Notes: generated from the letters alone by a model not told the origin. A DNA stretch of 64,000 nucleotides from Ferrovibrio terrae (GCF_007197755.1 NZ_CP041636.1:4004001-4068000), one strand, 5' to 3'. Positions 17,246-28,574 are shown, counted from the first letter of the stretch. Numbers and translations are program-made.

Positions 17246-18085
17246 TCAGATTTTCCGACGTGCGTCGCGCGCCTGGTCGAACACCCGCTTGACCGGGCCC
17301 AGGGCCTGGACGAATTCGAGCTGCTCGCCCTCGGGACCTTTGCAGTAGATCAGCCTCCAGCCATTCGACTGGCCTTCGGTGATCCCGTTGCTGTTGGCCT
17401 CGATCGGCGTTGCCAGGCGTTCCGTCTCGCTGCCGACCGTGACCACGCGATTGGCCCTCACCTGCGTCATGCCGCGCCGTGCCGACTCCGCTTCAAGGTC
17501 GGCGATGAAGCGGTTGAAATCGACATCGTCGCGGAGATGGAAGCAGATGTGCATCATGCGCGGGAAGGCCGGGCTCATATGATCGAGCGGTTCGGCAAAG
17601 GCGTTGCCGCTGCCGGCCGGCTGATCCGCATCGCGATACTGCAGCAACTCGATCACCACATTGTCGAACTGGATGAAGCGCACATCCAGGCGCTGCGCAC
17701 CGCCGCGCAGATCGGGAATGCCGATCGTCTGCGGATTGACGCGGCGAGCCCGGGCCTCGATGTCCTGGTCGGTCAGCAGCGTGTTGTGGATGCGCTCACC
17801 ATAGAAATCGCCGTCGCGCATCACCTCTGTGCCGCCCAGCACCTCGGTGTAGAAGGCATAGGCACGGTCCATGTTCTGCACCGTGAGGCCGAAATGCTGC
17901 ACGCCCTGCAGGCGGGTACCCAGCGGGCCGCTGTCTCCGCCGCCCCGGGGCCCATCCCGGCGTGCCGTCTGGGCCTCGGCTGGCAGGGCAACAATGCCCA
18001 GTCCGCCGATGAGCGCGGCCGCGCCGGTTCCCTGAAGCACCCTGCGCCGGTCAACGGGGGTTTCGTAATCATATTGGTTGGTCAT
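17246..18085 (-). CDS. Tat-exported VOC-family protein
   Basis: A 279-residue protein. The start at 18085 gives MTNQYDYETPVDRRRVLQGTG and an AAALIGGLGIVAL hydrophobic core ending AEAQ: a twin-arginine signal. An AAAGGAACG ribosome site supports this start over one 12 codons upstream. The mature part is a glyoxalase/dioxygenase fold: VQHFGLTVQNMDRAYAFYTEVLGG opens it, with likely metal ligands H (QHFGL), H (MHICFHL) and E (QLEFVQ). Function in the periplasm is unknown; an oxidative step on a small ring compound is possible. It diverges from a TetR gene whose operators lie between. Confidence 0.8.
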   Translation of the reverse strand: MTNQYDYETPVDRRRVLQGTGAAALIGGLGIVALPAEAQTARRDGPRGGGDSGPLGTRLQGVQHFGLTVQNMDRAYAFYTEVLGGTEVMRDGDFYGERIHNTLLTDQDIEARARRVNPQTIGIPDLRGGAQRLDVRFIQFDNVVIELLQYRDADQPAGSGNAFAEPLDHMSPAFPRMMHICFHLRDDVDFNRFIADLEAESARRGMTQVRANRVVTVGSETERLATPIEANSNGITEGQSNGWRLIYCKGPEGEQLEFVQALGPVKRVFDQARDARRKI

Positions 18086-18126
18086 CTGTCGTTCCTTTGC
18101 TGTGAGTGAAATCAGCATCATCTCTG

Positions 18127-18145
18127 ATGTGATGACCTATCACAT
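18127..18145. promoter_or_regulatory. TetR-type operator, copy 1
   Basis: Palindrome ATGTGATgacctATCACAT, perfect over 7-bp arms, between the divergent VOC and TetR genes. A second copy lies 47 bp to the right with 18 of 19 bases identical. The adjacent TetR-family protein is the natural binder. Confidence 0.72.
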
Positions 18146-18173
18146 ACAATGGATTGACCATGAGGCAAGTGAA

Positions 18174-18192
18174 ATGTTATGACCTATCACAT
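18174..18192. promoter_or_regulatory. TetR-type operator, copy 2, overlapping the tetR start
   Basis: ATGTTATGACCTATCACAT differs from copy 1 at one base. It covers the ATG at 18179 and ends at the in-frame ATG at 18191. A repressor bound here would sit on the first codons of its own gene. Confidence 0.7.
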
Positions 18193-18760
18193 GAAAAAAC
18201 CGACAACCAAAAGCAAACGTGACGCCTATCACCACGGGGACCTGCGCCGCACCCTGTTGCAAGCGGCGCGCAGCGAAATCGCCGCGCATGGCGCGCAAAG
18301 CCTGTCGCTGGCCTCCCTGGCGCGTCGGGCCGGCGTGGCGCAATCGGCGCCATACCGTCATTTTGCGGATCGCGACGAGCTTCTGACCGCCGTCGCCATT
18401 GCGGGATTCGAGGCTTTCACTGAAACACTGCGGATCGCCTCGGAGGCCGGCTCCAGAGCCGGCGCCATCAAGCGTATCTGCGCGGCCTATCTCGGCTTCG
18501 GCGCCGAGAATATTCAGCTTTACCGCCTGATGTTCGCATCCAGCCTTGTCGCCAGCGCCACCGAGGACAGCGAATTGCGCAAGGCGGCCTGGGCAAGCTT
18601 CGACCCGCTGCTGGAACGCGTGGTCGAGGGCGGCAAGTCGAAACAGGCGCGCCTCACCGCCTATGCCATCTGGGCCCAGTTGCACGGCTTCGTCACCCTG
18701 CAGGCCGACGGGCTGCTCACCGAGCCGCCGGAGGAACTGCTCAAGGGCCTGATGCTTTAG
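18179..18760 (+). CDS. TetR-family transcriptional regulator
   Basis: A 193-residue repressor, or 189 if the ATG at 18191 is used. The N-terminal HTH is YHHGDLRRTLLQAARSEIAAHGAQSLSLASLARRAGVAQSAPYRHFADRDELLTAVA, an intact TetR_N domain; the C-terminal part is a helical ligand domain of the WHG type. It diverges from the exported VOC/ABM pair, with two 19-bp operator copies between, so it probably represses both itself and that pair. The inducer is unknown. Its stop overlaps the 3' end of the convergent LysR gene by 4 bases. Confidence 0.88.
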   Translation: MTYHMKKPTTKSKRDAYHHGDLRRTLLQAARSEIAAHGAQSLSLASLARRAGVAQSAPYRHFADRDELLTAVAIAGFEAFTETLRIASEAGSRAGAIKRICAAYLGFGAENIQLYRLMFASSLVASATEDSELRKAAWASFDPLLERVVEGGKSKQARLTAYAIWAQLHGFVTLQADGLLTEPPEELLKGLML

Positions 18761-19674
18761 CCGGCGCTGACCTTGGCCCTGCCGCTGTCCCTGACCACAT
18801 CGAGGAAGGCGCGGAGCGCCGGCGGCACGGCGCGGTGGCCGGGATAATAGACTGCCAGCGTCTCCGCCGCCGGCATCCAGCCGGCCAGCACCTGGCGCAG
18901 CTGCTTCGTCTTGAGTGCGGCGGTCGCGGCGGCATCCGCGACATAGGCGATGCCCAGCCCCTGCACGGCCGCTTCCGCCATCAGCCGGTCGTCGTCGAGG
19001 ATGAGCGCACCGGGCGGATCGAGCGCCAGTGTTTGCTTGCCGCGTTCGAAGTCCCAGCGATACAGCCTGCCGCCCGGCAGGCGATGCCGGATGCAGCGAT
19101 GGCGCATCAGGTCATCGGGCGTTTTCGGTGCGCCGGCACGCTTGAGATACTCCGGCGCGGCGACGCAGACGAAACCGACCGGCTTGCCGAAGCGCACGGC
19201 AATCATGTCGCGCGGGATGGTGTCGCCCAGCCGCAGCCCGGCATCGAACCCGCCGGCGACGATATCGACCAGCCGGCCTTCCGCTACCAGATCCACCGTG
19301 ACATCGGGAAAGCGTTCGGCCATGCGCGGCAGCACATCACGGATCAGCATGGCGATACCCAGCGGCGGCGCGTTGAGGCGCACGGTGCCGGCAACTTTTG
19401 CGCTGCCGCGAAACGCCGCGACGCTGTCCAGCGCATCGTCCAGCGAGGCCAGCGCGGTCTGCAGGCTGGCCAGCAGCCGGACGCCGGCCTCGGTGGGCGA
19501 GACGCTGCGCGTGGTGCGGTTCAGCAGCCGCACGCCCAGCCGCTCTTCCAGCGCGCGCATGGCATGGCTGAGCGTGGACGGCGCGGTGCCGAGCTCATCG
19601 GCGGCGCGACGGAAGCTGCGATGGGTGGCGACCGCCACGAAGGCGGACAGGTCGTTGAAGGATGGCCGGCTCAT
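18757..19674 (-). CDS. LysR-family transcriptional regulator
   Basis: A 305-residue LTTR. The N-terminal winged helix is FNDLSAFVAVATHRSFRRAADELGTAPSTLSHAMRALEERLGVRLLNRTTRSVSPTEAG; residues about 95-300 form the two-lobed effector domain. The start at 19674 (MSRPSFNDLS) is the normal position; an earlier ATG would add 12 residues. It diverges from a RidA-family gene across 97 bp, so that gene and the cupin behind it are the likely targets. Effector unknown. Confidence 0.88.
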   Translation of the reverse strand: MSRPSFNDLSAFVAVATHRSFRRAADELGTAPSTLSHAMRALEERLGVRLLNRTTRSVSPTEAGVRLLASLQTALASLDDALDSVAAFRGSAKVAGTVRLNAPPLGIAMLIRDVLPRMAERFPDVTVDLVAEGRLVDIVAGGFDAGLRLGDTIPRDMIAVRFGKPVGFVCVAAPEYLKRAGAPKTPDDLMRHRCIRHRLPGGRLYRWDFERGKQTLALDPPGALILDDDRLMAEAAVQGLGIAYVADAAATAALKTKQLRQVLAGWMPAAETLAVYYPGHRAVPPALRAFLDVVRDSGRAKVSAG

Positions 19675-19770
19675 TACTGGGGATTTTGCATCACCCCATG
19701 CGGATTTCAACGTCTAATCCCAGCAATCCCTCGTTGTTATATCAGGCCTGTACTCACACAGGAGCCTGCC

Positions 19771-20169
19771 ATGATCAAACGCGACGCCGTTTTCCCCGCC
19801 AACCGCCACGCGCTGTATGACGCGCATCAGTATTCGCCGGCGGTCCGCTCCGGCGACCTGCTCTTTATCTCGGGCCAGGTCGGCAGCCGCGCCGACGGCT
19901 CGCCCGAGCCGGACTTCGCGAAACAGGTGAAGCTCGCCTTTGACAACCTGAAGGCCGTGCTGGCGGCGGCCGGCGCCAGCTTCGACGACGTGATCGACGT
20001 CATCAGCTTCCACACCGATCCGGAAACGCAGTTCGAAACCGTGATGGCGGTGCGCGCGGGAGAAATCGGCGACGCGCCCTGGCCGACCTGGACGGCGGTG
20101 GGCGTGACCTGGCTGGCCGGCTTCGACTTCGAGCTCAAGGTGGTGGCGCGGGTGCCAGCGAAGGCGTGA
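19771..20169 (+). CDS. RidA family protein
   Basis: A 132-residue Rid-family protein, the second in the window and clearly diverged from the one beside purT. Segments are YSPAVRSGDLLFISGQVGSRADGSPEPDFAKQVKLAFDNLKAVLAAAGASFDDVIDVISFHTDP and WPTWTAVGVTWLAGFDFELKVVARVP. It lacks the late arginine of canonical RidA, so it belongs to a Rid subgroup of unknown substrate. AGGAG lies 6 bases before the ATG. It is divergent from the LysR gene, which probably controls it. Confidence 0.82.
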   Translation: MIKRDAVFPANRHALYDAHQYSPAVRSGDLLFISGQVGSRADGSPEPDFAKQVKLAFDNLKAVLAAAGASFDDVIDVISFHTDPETQFETVMAVRAGEIGDAPWPTWTAVGVTWLAGFDFELKVVARVPAKA

Positions 20170-20180
20170 TTTCACAATCG

Positions 20181-20206
20181 CCCGAGGACCCAACCGGGCC
20201 CTCGGG
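20181..20206 (+). terminator. Hairpin between RidA and cupin genes
   Basis: An 11-bp stem with one mismatch (CCCGAGGACCC with GGGCCCTCGGG, 4-nt loop) starts 12 bp past the RidA stop. Only TGTT follows, so it may be a weak terminator or an attenuating structure before the cupin gene. Confidence 0.45.
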
Positions 20207-20247
20207 TGTTACGAACATCATGCATCATGCAAGACGGAGGGATGCCG

Positions 20248-20598
20248 ATGAAGGTTCGCAAATTCACCCAAAGCGATGCGTCGTTCGAACGATCGCCGGG
20301 ACAGGATGCCGGCATCTATGCTGGCAACGTGATCGACCAGCGCCATGGCGGGCCGATCACCATCGGATATGGCCGCTACGACCCCAACCAGAGCCTGACC
20401 GCGGCAATCGCCGTTTATGATGTGATGGTCGTTCTGGAGGGGCGGCTGTCGGTCGAGGCGGATGGGAACACGCTCACTGCCGGTCCGGGCGAGATCGTCC
20501 ATATGCCCAAAGGCACATCAGTCACCATCCGCTCACATGAAGAGGGCGCAGTGACGGCCTATGTCACCTATCCGCACTGGCAGGAGGCGGGCGACTGA
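20248..20598 (+). CDS. Cupin protein, EutQ-like
   Basis: A 116-residue single-domain cupin. The shape MKVRKFTQSDASFERSPGQDAGIYAGNVIDQRHGGPITIGYGRY resembles EutQ-type proteins of ethanolamine utilisation, but no eut genes are near. VLEGRLSVEADGNTLTAGPGEIVHMPKGTSVTI is the second half of the cupin barrel; classical histidine ligands of the first motif are not obvious. GGAGG at 20236-20240 is 7 bases from the ATG at 20248 and only 1 base from the ATG at 20242, which decides the start. It converges tightly with the ABC-F gene (3 bp). Confidence 0.8.
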   Translation: MKVRKFTQSDASFERSPGQDAGIYAGNVIDQRHGGPITIGYGRYDPNQSLTAAIAVYDVMVVLEGRLSVEADGNTLTAGPGEIVHMPKGTSVTIRSHEEGAVTAYVTYPHWQEAGD

Positions 20599-20601
20599 CC
20601 C

Positions 20602-22227
20602 TCAGCCCGGGTGCAGCCCCGGCGCTTCCTGGCCGGTCCGTTCCACATATTCGGTATAGCCGCCGGTGAACTGGTGCACGCCCTCGGGCGTCAGTTCCAG
20701 CACGCGGTTCGACAGCGCCGCCAGGAAATGGCGGTCATGCGACACGAACAGCATGGTGCCCTCGAAATCCGCCAGCGCGGCCACCAGCATCTCTTTCGTG
20801 GCCATGTCGAGATGGTTGGTCGGCTCATCCAGCACCAGGAAGTTCGGCGGGTCGAACAGCATCAGGGCCATGACCAGACGCGCCTTCTCGCCGCCCGAGA
20901 GCACGCGGCAGGTCTTCTCGATGTCGTCGCCGGAAAAGCCGAAACAGCCGGCCAGCGTGCGCAGGGCCGGCTGTCCGGCCTGCGGGAAGGCCTTGTCGAG
21001 CGTTTCGAAAATCGTGTCGTCGCCGTCCAGCAGGTCCATCGAATGCTGGGCGAAATAGCCCATCTTCACGCTGCTGCCGAGCGAGACGCTGCCCTGGTCG
21101 GGTTTGGCATCGCCGGCGATCAGCTTCAGCAAGGTGGATTTGCCGGCGCCATTGGCGCCCAGGATGCACCAGCGCTCCTTGCGGCGCACCTGAAAATCCA
21201 GCCCGGTATAGATCGCGTGGCTGCCATAGCTCTTGTGCACGTCGCGGAAGTTCGCCACGTCTTCGCCCGAGCGCGGCGGGCTGCGAAATTCAAACTGCAC
21301 CGCCTGGCGCCGCCGCGGCGGCTCGACGCGTTCGATCTTGTCCAGCTTCTTCACCCGGCTCTGCACCTGGGCGGCATGCGAGGCGCGCGCCTTGAAGCGC
21401 TCGATGAACTTGATCTCCTTGGCCAGCATGGCCTGCTGGCGCTCGAACTGCGCCTGGCGATGCTTTTCGTTCAGCGCGCGCTGCTGGTCGTAGAAATCAT
21501 AGTTGCCCGAGTAAGTGGTGAGCGAGCCGCCGTCGATCTCCACGATCTTGCCGACGATGCGGTTCATGAACTCGCGGTCATGCGAGGTCATCAGCAGCGC
21601 GCCGTCATAATCCTTGAGGAAGGCTTCCAGCCAGATCAGGCTTTCGAGATCGAGATGGTTGCTCGGCTCGTCGAGCAGCATGCCATCGGGCCGCATCAGC
21701 AGGATGCGCGCCAGCGCGACGCGCATCTTCCAGCCGCCCGACAGCAGGCCCACATCGCCGTCCATGCGTTCCTGGCTGAAGCTCAGGCCCGCCAGCACCT
21801 CGCGCGCCCTGGCCTCCAGCGCATAGCCGTCCAGCTCCTGGAAGCGGCCCTGCACCTCGCCATAGCGCTCGATGATGGCGTCCATCTCGTCGGCTTGCTC
21901 GGGGTCGACCATCGCGGCTTCGAGCTGCGCCATCTCGGCGGCCAGCGCGCTGACCGGCCCGACGCCATCCATCACGGCGGCGACAGCAGACTGGCCCGAC
22001 ATCTCGCCGACATCCTGGTTGAAATAGCCGATCGTCATGCCGGTATCGATCGCCACCTGGCCATCGTCGGGCTTTTCCTCGCCGACGATCATGCGGAACA
22101 GGGTCGACTTGCCGGCGCCATTCGGCCCGACCAGCCCCGCCTTCTCCCCCTTCTGGAGGCCCATCGACGCATCGATGAACAGGATCTGGTGGCCGTGCTG
22201 CTTGCTGACGTTATCGAGGCGAATCAT
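20602..22227 (-). CDS. ABC-F family ATPase
   Basis: A 541-residue protein of two ABC domains with no membrane part. Walker A motifs are GPNGAGKST (first domain) and GANGAGKST (second), signatures are LSGGWKMR and LSGGEKAR, and Walker B motifs end in DEPSNHLD and DEPTNHLD. The linker near residues 245-310 is rich in Arg, Lys and Gln (RQAQFERQQAMLAKE), the region that in this family reaches the ribosomal P-/E-site. It probably acts in translation; which paralogue (EttA, Uup, YbiT, YheS) cannot be settled by eye, though the layout is nearest the YbiT type. It sits downstream of guaA. Confidence 0.9.
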   Translation of the reverse strand: MIRLDNVSKQHGHQILFIDASMGLQKGEKAGLVGPNGAGKSTLFRMIVGEEKPDDGQVAIDTGMTIGYFNQDVGEMSGQSAVAAVMDGVGPVSALAAEMAQLEAAMVDPEQADEMDAIIERYGEVQGRFQELDGYALEARAREVLAGLSFSQERMDGDVGLLSGGWKMRVALARILLMRPDGMLLDEPSNHLDLESLIWLEAFLKDYDGALLMTSHDREFMNRIVGKIVEIDGGSLTTYSGNYDFYDQQRALNEKHRQAQFERQQAMLAKEIKFIERFKARASHAAQVQSRVKKLDKIERVEPPRRRQAVQFEFRSPPRSGEDVANFRDVHKSYGSHAIYTGLDFQVRRKERWCILGANGAGKSTLLKLIAGDAKPDQGSVSLGSSVKMGYFAQHSMDLLDGDDTIFETLDKAFPQAGQPALRTLAGCFGFSGDDIEKTCRVLSGGEKARLVMALMLFDPPNFLVLDEPTNHLDMATKEMLVAALADFEGTMLFVSHDRHFLAALSNRVLELTPEGVHQFTGGYTEYVERTGQEAPGLHPG

Positions 22228-22295
22228 GAGGTCCGTGCAAAACGAAAAATCTGAAAACCACTCACACCCTGGCGTGGGTTAGTCCCACTCGCCCA

Positions 22296-23855
22296 TTATT
22301 CCCACTCGATGGTGCCCGGCGGCTTGGAGGTGATGTCGTAGGTCACGCGGTTGATGCCGCGCACCTCGTTGATGATGCGGGTGGCGACGCGGCCGAGGAA
22401 GTCATGCGGGAACGGGTAGTAATCCGCCGTCATGCCGTCGGTCGAGGTCACCGCGCGCAAGGCGCAGGCCTGGTCATAGGTGCGGCCATCGCCCATCACG
22501 CCCACGGTGCGCACCGGCAGCAGCACGGCAAAGGCCTGCCAGATCTGGTCATAGAGGCCCGAGCGCCTGATCTCGTCGAGATAGACCGCATCCACCTCGC
22601 GCAGCAGGTCGAGCTTGTCCCTGGTGATATCACCCGGAATGCGGATCGCCAGGCCCGGGCCGGGGAACGGATGCCGGCCGACGAGGCTTTCCGGCAGGCC
22701 GAGTTCGCGGCCGAGCATGCGGACTTCGTCCTTGAACAGCTCGCGCAGCGGCTCCACCAGCTTCATGTTCATGCGCGCCGGCAGGCCGCCCACATTGTGG
22801 TGCGACTTGATCGTCACGCTCGGGCCGCCGGAGAAGCTGATGCTCTCGATCACGTCGGGGTAGAGCGTGCCCTGCGCCAGGAATTCGGCGCCGCCGATCT
22901 TTTTCGCTTCGGCCTCGAACACGTCGATGAACAAGCCGCCGATGATCTTGCGCTTGGTCTCCGGGTCGCTGACGCCGGCCAGCTTGCCGAGGAACAGGTC
23001 AGAAGCGTCATTGTGAATGAGAGGGATGTTGTAATGGTCGCGGAACAGCCGCACGACCTCTTCGCCCTCGCCCTTGCGCAGCAGGCCGTGGTCGACGAAG
23101 ACGCAGGTGAGCTGGTCGCCGATGGCTTCATGGATCAGCACGGCAGCGACCGAAGAATCCACGCCGCCGGAGAGACCGCAGATCACGCGGCCCTTGCCGA
23201 CCTGTTCGCGGATCTTGGCGATGGCCTCGTTGCGGAAGCCCTTCATGGTCCATTCGCCCGAACAGCCCGCCACCTTGCGCACGAAATTGCGCAGCAGCTT
23301 GGCGCCGTCCAGCGTGTGCATCACTTCGGGGTGGAACTGCACGGCGTAGATCTTGCGCACGTCGTCGGCGATGGCGGCGAACGGCGAGCCGTCGCTGACG
23401 CCGACGGCGCGGAAGCCGGTCGGGATTTCGGTGATCTTGTCGCCATGGCTCATCCAGACCTGGTGCTTCTCGCCCTTGGCCCAGACGCCGTCGAACAGAT
23501 CGCAGTCGTCCTTGATCTCGAGGAAGGCGCGGCCGAATTCGCGGTGGTGCCCGGTTTCGACCGCGCCGCCGAGCTGCATGCAGATGGTCTGTTCGCCGTA
23601 GCAGATGCCGAAGATCGGCAGGCCAAGCTTGAAGACACCGTCAGGCGCGCGTGGCGAGAATTCTTCCGTGGTCGAGGCCGGGCCGCCGGAGAAGATGATG
23701 CCCTTCAGCGTGCCGTGATCGTTGACGAGGTCAAGGCACTTGTCCGCCTTCTGGAAGGGCACGATCTCGCAATACACGCCGGACTCGCGCACGCGGCGCG
23801 CGATCAGCTGGGTCACCTGCGATCCGAAATCGATAATAAGAATGCGCTCCGCCAT
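22296..23855 (-). CDS. guaA: GMP synthase (glutamine-hydrolysing)
   Basis: A 519-residue enzyme that converts XMP, glutamine and ATP to GMP. The N-terminal class I amidotransferase has its nucleophile in [15 protein letters not shown] and its histidine in [10 protein letters not shown]; the ATP pyrophosphatase P-loop is [12 protein letters not shown]; and the C-terminus ends in the usual KPPGTIEWE. It is full length. Upstream on the same strand lie two TPR genes, an rRNA methyltransferase and guaB, so the two guanine-nucleotide genes bracket one probable operon. Confidence 0.97.
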   Translation of the reverse strand: MAERILIIDFGSQVTQLIARRVRESGVYCEIVPFQKADKCLDLVNDHGTLKGIIFSGGPASTTEEFSPRAPDGVFKLGLPIFGICYGEQTICMQLGGAVETGHHREFGRAFLEIKDDCDLFDGVWAKGEKHQVWMSHGDKITEIPTGFRAVGVSDGSPFAAIADDVRKIYAVQFHPEVMHTLDGAKLLRNFVRKVAGCSGEWTMKGFRNEAIAKIREQVGKGRVICGLSGGVDSSVAAVLIHEAIGDQLTCVFVDHGLLRKGEGEEVVRLFRDHYNIPLIHNDASDLFLGKLAGVSDPETKRKIIGGLFIDVFEAEAKKIGGAEFLAQGTLYPDVIESISFSGGPSVTIKSHHNVGGLPARMNMKLVEPLRELFKDEVRMLGRELGLPESLVGRHPFPGPGLAIRIPGDITRDKLDLLREVDAVYLDEIRRSGLYDQIWQAFAVLLPVRTVGVMGDGRTYDQACALRAVTSTDGMTADYYPFPHDFLGRVATRIINEVRGINRVTYDITSKPPGTIEWE

Positions 23856-23886
23856 CGGCGTTCCCGAACTCCTGTGTCGTGTAAGA

Positions 23887-24387
23887 TTAGCTGGGTTTGG
23901 CGGCCTTGAAGGCCGCGATCTTGGTTTTCAGTTCCGTCAGTTCGGCGCAGCCGAAGGTGCAGATGCTGTCGAGGCGCCTGAGGTGTTCCTCGGCCTTCGC
24001 GACATTGTTCACCTTGAGATAGGCCTCGCCGATATATTCATGCGCGCCCTTGTGGCGCGGATCGATGCCGAGCGCCTTCTCATAGGCCGCGAAGGCCTTG
24101 GGGTAGTCACCCTGGTTGCGCAGCGCATAGCCGAGCCAGTTGAAGGCATCGGCATTCTTCTCGTCCTTCGCCACCACCCTGGAGAACAGGTCGACCGCCC
24201 TGGGCCAGTCCTTGGCGTCGATGGCTTTCTTGCCCTCGGCGAAATCGGGATCGGCCGCCTTGGGCGCGCCGGCAGCGGGATCGCTGCTGCCCATCGCGGC
24301 GACAGGCTGCGGCGCGGCAAGCGCGAACGCGGCCAGCAGGGCGAAAACGACGACGGAAATCCGGGAAAATTTAGGCAGATCAATCAT
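23887..24387 (-). CDS. Small exported TPR protein (copy 2)
   Basis: A 166-residue protein. The start at 24387 gives [31 protein letters not shown], a Sec signal peptide; a longer frame upstream adds 23 residues and breaks this signal. Three TPR-type helix pairs follow ([70 protein letters not shown]), then a short segment with a cysteine pair in [11 protein letters not shown]. It is a close paralogue of the next gene, so a tandem duplication. The role is unknown; a periplasmic scaffold is likely. Confidence 0.82.
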   Translation of the reverse strand: MIDLPKFSRISVVVFALLAAFALAAPQPVAAMGSSDPAAGAPKAADPDFAEGKKAIDAKDWPRAVDLFSRVVAKDEKNADAFNWLGYALRNQGDYPKAFAAYEKALGIDPRHKGAHEYIGEAYLKVNNVAKAEEHLRRLDSICTFGCAELTELKTKIAAFKAAKPS

Positions 24388-24492
24388 GACGGGACCCCTT
24401 GGAAAAGACTCCGTGGACGCCCGCCAGTATACGCCAGCCGATCGCTGCCGGGCCACCCACAGGACTGGGCGCCGCGGCAGGGACGGCCCGAT

Positions 24493-24975
24493 TCAGCTCG
24501 GTTTGGCAGCCTTGTAGGCGGCGATCTTGCCCTTCAGCTCGGTGTATTCCGCGCAGCCGAAGGTGCAGAGGCTGTCGAGCCGTTTCAGATGCTCTTCCGC
24601 CTTTTGCAGGTTGTTCACCTTCAGATAGGCCTCGCCGATATATTCGTGCGCGCCGCGATGCCGCGGATCGATCGTCAGTGCTTTTTCGTAGGCCGCAAAC
24701 GACTGGGGATAGTCGCCCTGATTGCGCCAGGCATAGCCGAGCCAGTTGAAGGCATCGGCGTTCTTGTCGTCCTTGGCCACCACCTGCTGGAACAGCGGAA
24801 TGGCGCGCGCCCAGTCCTTGGCGTCGATGGCTTTTTTGCCCTCGGTGAAATTCGGATCGGCCGGCTTGGCCACCGGTGCCGGATCGGAGCCGCCGGCGGC
24901 CCAGGCCGGCATCATGACGGGCGATGCCATCATCAGGACGGCGATCATGGAAAGGACGAGACGCGACATGGACAT
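24493..24975 (-). CDS. Small exported TPR protein (copy 1)
   Basis: A 160-residue protein with signal peptide MSMSRLVLSMIAVLMMASPVMMPAWAAGG, then three TPR units nearly identical in spacing to those of its neighbour and the same cysteine pair near the end (DSLCTFGCAEY). Start at 24975 or 24969. The two copies share most residues from about [11 protein letters not shown] to the C-terminus but differ in the linker after the signal peptide, so they duplicated and then diverged. They lie between the RsmB-like gene and guaA, on the same strand. Confidence 0.82.
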   Translation of the reverse strand: MSMSRLVLSMIAVLMMASPVMMPAWAAGGSDPAPVAKPADPNFTEGKKAIDAKDWARAIPLFQQVVAKDDKNADAFNWLGYAWRNQGDYPQSFAAYEKALTIDPRHRGAHEYIGEAYLKVNNLQKAEEHLKRLDSLCTFGCAEYTELKGKIAAYKAAKPS

Positions 24976-24996
24976 GCTCCTCAGGTTGCCGTCCGG

Positions 24997-26277
24997 TCAT
25001 GCCTGCCCTCTCTGGAAAGCAGCGGCGAAGAAACCATCGGTGCCATGCCGATACGGCGTCAGCACGAGGCGATTGCCCGACCGGATACGCTGATCGGTTA
25101 CACCCGCCGGCCAGGCTTCGGCCAGTGGCAGCGCCGTAAACTCGGCGTGATGCGCCAGGAACCAGTCAGCCTGCTCGCCATTCTCGGCCGGCAGGATCGA
25201 ACAGGTCGCATACACAAGTCGTCCGCCCGGCCGCACCAGTTTCGCGCCATCGCTCAGGAGCCCACGCTGACGGCGCAGGACCTCGTCCAGACTGGCGGGA
25301 TCGTAACGCCAGCGCGCTTCCGGATTGCGTCGCCAGGTGCCGCTGCCCGAACAGGGCACATCAAGCAGCACACGATCGGCGTTGCCTTCCAGCTCGCGCA
25401 GCAGGTCCGGCATTGCATCGGCATCGCGGATCACGATGTTGCGAGCATGCGCGCGTTCAAGTCTTGGTGAGAGACGCGCCAGCCGGCGCGGATCGTTGTC
25501 GCAGGCATGCAGCACGCCCTGATTGCGCATGGCGGCCGCCAGCAACAGCGTCTTGCCGCCGGCCCCGGCGCAGAGATCGACCACGGTTTCATCGGGTTTG
25601 GCATCCACGAGAAGGCCGGCGAGCTGGGCGGCTTCATCCTGCGGTTCGATCAGGCCGTCGCGATACAGCGAATTCATGTCGAGCCGTACGCGCTCGGGCA
25701 GGCGAATGCCCAACGGCGACATCGGCGTGAAGGCCGCCGCGATGCCATCTGCGCGCAGCTGCTCCAGCACCATCTCGCGGTTCCCCTGCAGGGTGTTCAC
25801 CCGCAGATCGAGCGGTGCACGGCCGTTCAGCGCGGCCAGCTCCATCTCGGTGTCGGCGCCGAAGGTCGCCTGCACCATCTCGGCCACTTCGGGCGGCAGG
25901 TTGGCGCGGGCCCAGAGCGGCGCGTCTTCATCGCTCGGCAGTTTGGAGAGCGCTGCGATTTCGGTCTCGTCCAGCGCCGGCGGTGCATAGGTGCCGTTGC
26001 CGCAGAGATCGCGCCAGACATGCAGCGGCGTGGCCGCATCGGCCAGCACCAGCAGGCGTGGCGTCAGTTCCGCGCCCGTGGCGGCCACGCGCCAGCGCCG
26101 CATGCCCTGCTCGCGCAACACGGCATAAACCATTTCCGCCACCGCGCGACGGTCCTTGGCGCCGGCAAAACGGCTGCGCCGCTGCCATTCGGTGACCACA
26201 CGGTCGGCGGCAGCGGCGCGCTGTAAAATCTCGGCGATGATCTCGATGCTGGCGGCGAGCCGCGCCGCAGGGGTCAT
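24997..26277 (-). CDS. RsmB/NOP-family RNA (cytosine-5) methyltransferase
   Basis: A 426-residue SAM-dependent enzyme that methylates cytosine in rRNA or tRNA. The N-terminus (AARLAASIEIIAEILQRA...) is a NusB-like helical domain; the catalytic domain begins near residue 210 with VVDLCAGAGGKTLLLAAA (motif I), then DVPCSGSGTWRRNPEARWR (motif IV, with its PC cysteine) and LVYATCSILPAENGEQ (motif VI, with the catalytic TCS cysteine). The ATG at 26277 is 8 bp past the guaB stop; a longer frame upstream only shadows guaB. RsmB is the nearest named member, but the exact target base is not provable here. Confidence 0.88.
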   Translation of the reverse strand: MTPAARLAASIEIIAEILQRAAAADRVVTEWQRRSRFAGAKDRRAVAEMVYAVLREQGMRRWRVAATGAELTPRLLVLADAATPLHVWRDLCGNGTYAPPALDETEIAALSKLPSDEDAPLWARANLPPEVAEMVQATFGADTEMELAALNGRAPLDLRVNTLQGNREMVLEQLRADGIAAAFTPMSPLGIRLPERVRLDMNSLYRDGLIEPQDEAAQLAGLLVDAKPDETVVDLCAGAGGKTLLLAAAMRNQGVLHACDNDPRRLARLSPRLERAHARNIVIRDADAMPDLLRELEGNADRVLLDVPCSGSGTWRRNPEARWRYDPASLDEVLRRQRGLLSDGAKLVRPGGRLVYATCSILPAENGEQADWFLAHHAEFTALPLAEAWPAGVTDQRIRSGNRLVLTPYRHGTDGFFAAAFQRGQA

Positions 26278-26284
26278 GGGAGCC

Positions 26285-28479
<2,195 letters not shown>

Positions 28480-28574
28480 GGCGGCTCCTGACTGGGAGTG
28501 GTGTCTTGCCGCGGAGGATATAGACCGTCTTTCCGGGTCGGTCCAGTATCAAGAAATGCAGGGATTCCGGGTGT

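Noticed and set aside
2617-20598. A defence island or biosynthetic gene cluster in the accessory stretch
   Set aside because: The genes are short independent units with their own regulators (OhrR, ArsR, TetR, LysR). No nuclease/NTPase pairs, PKS/NRPS or RiPP genes are present.
22404-23909. Long plus-strand frame opposite guaA (501 codons)
   Set aside because: It is the complement of guaA in a GC-rich genome. The product is His- and Arg-rich and has no family features.
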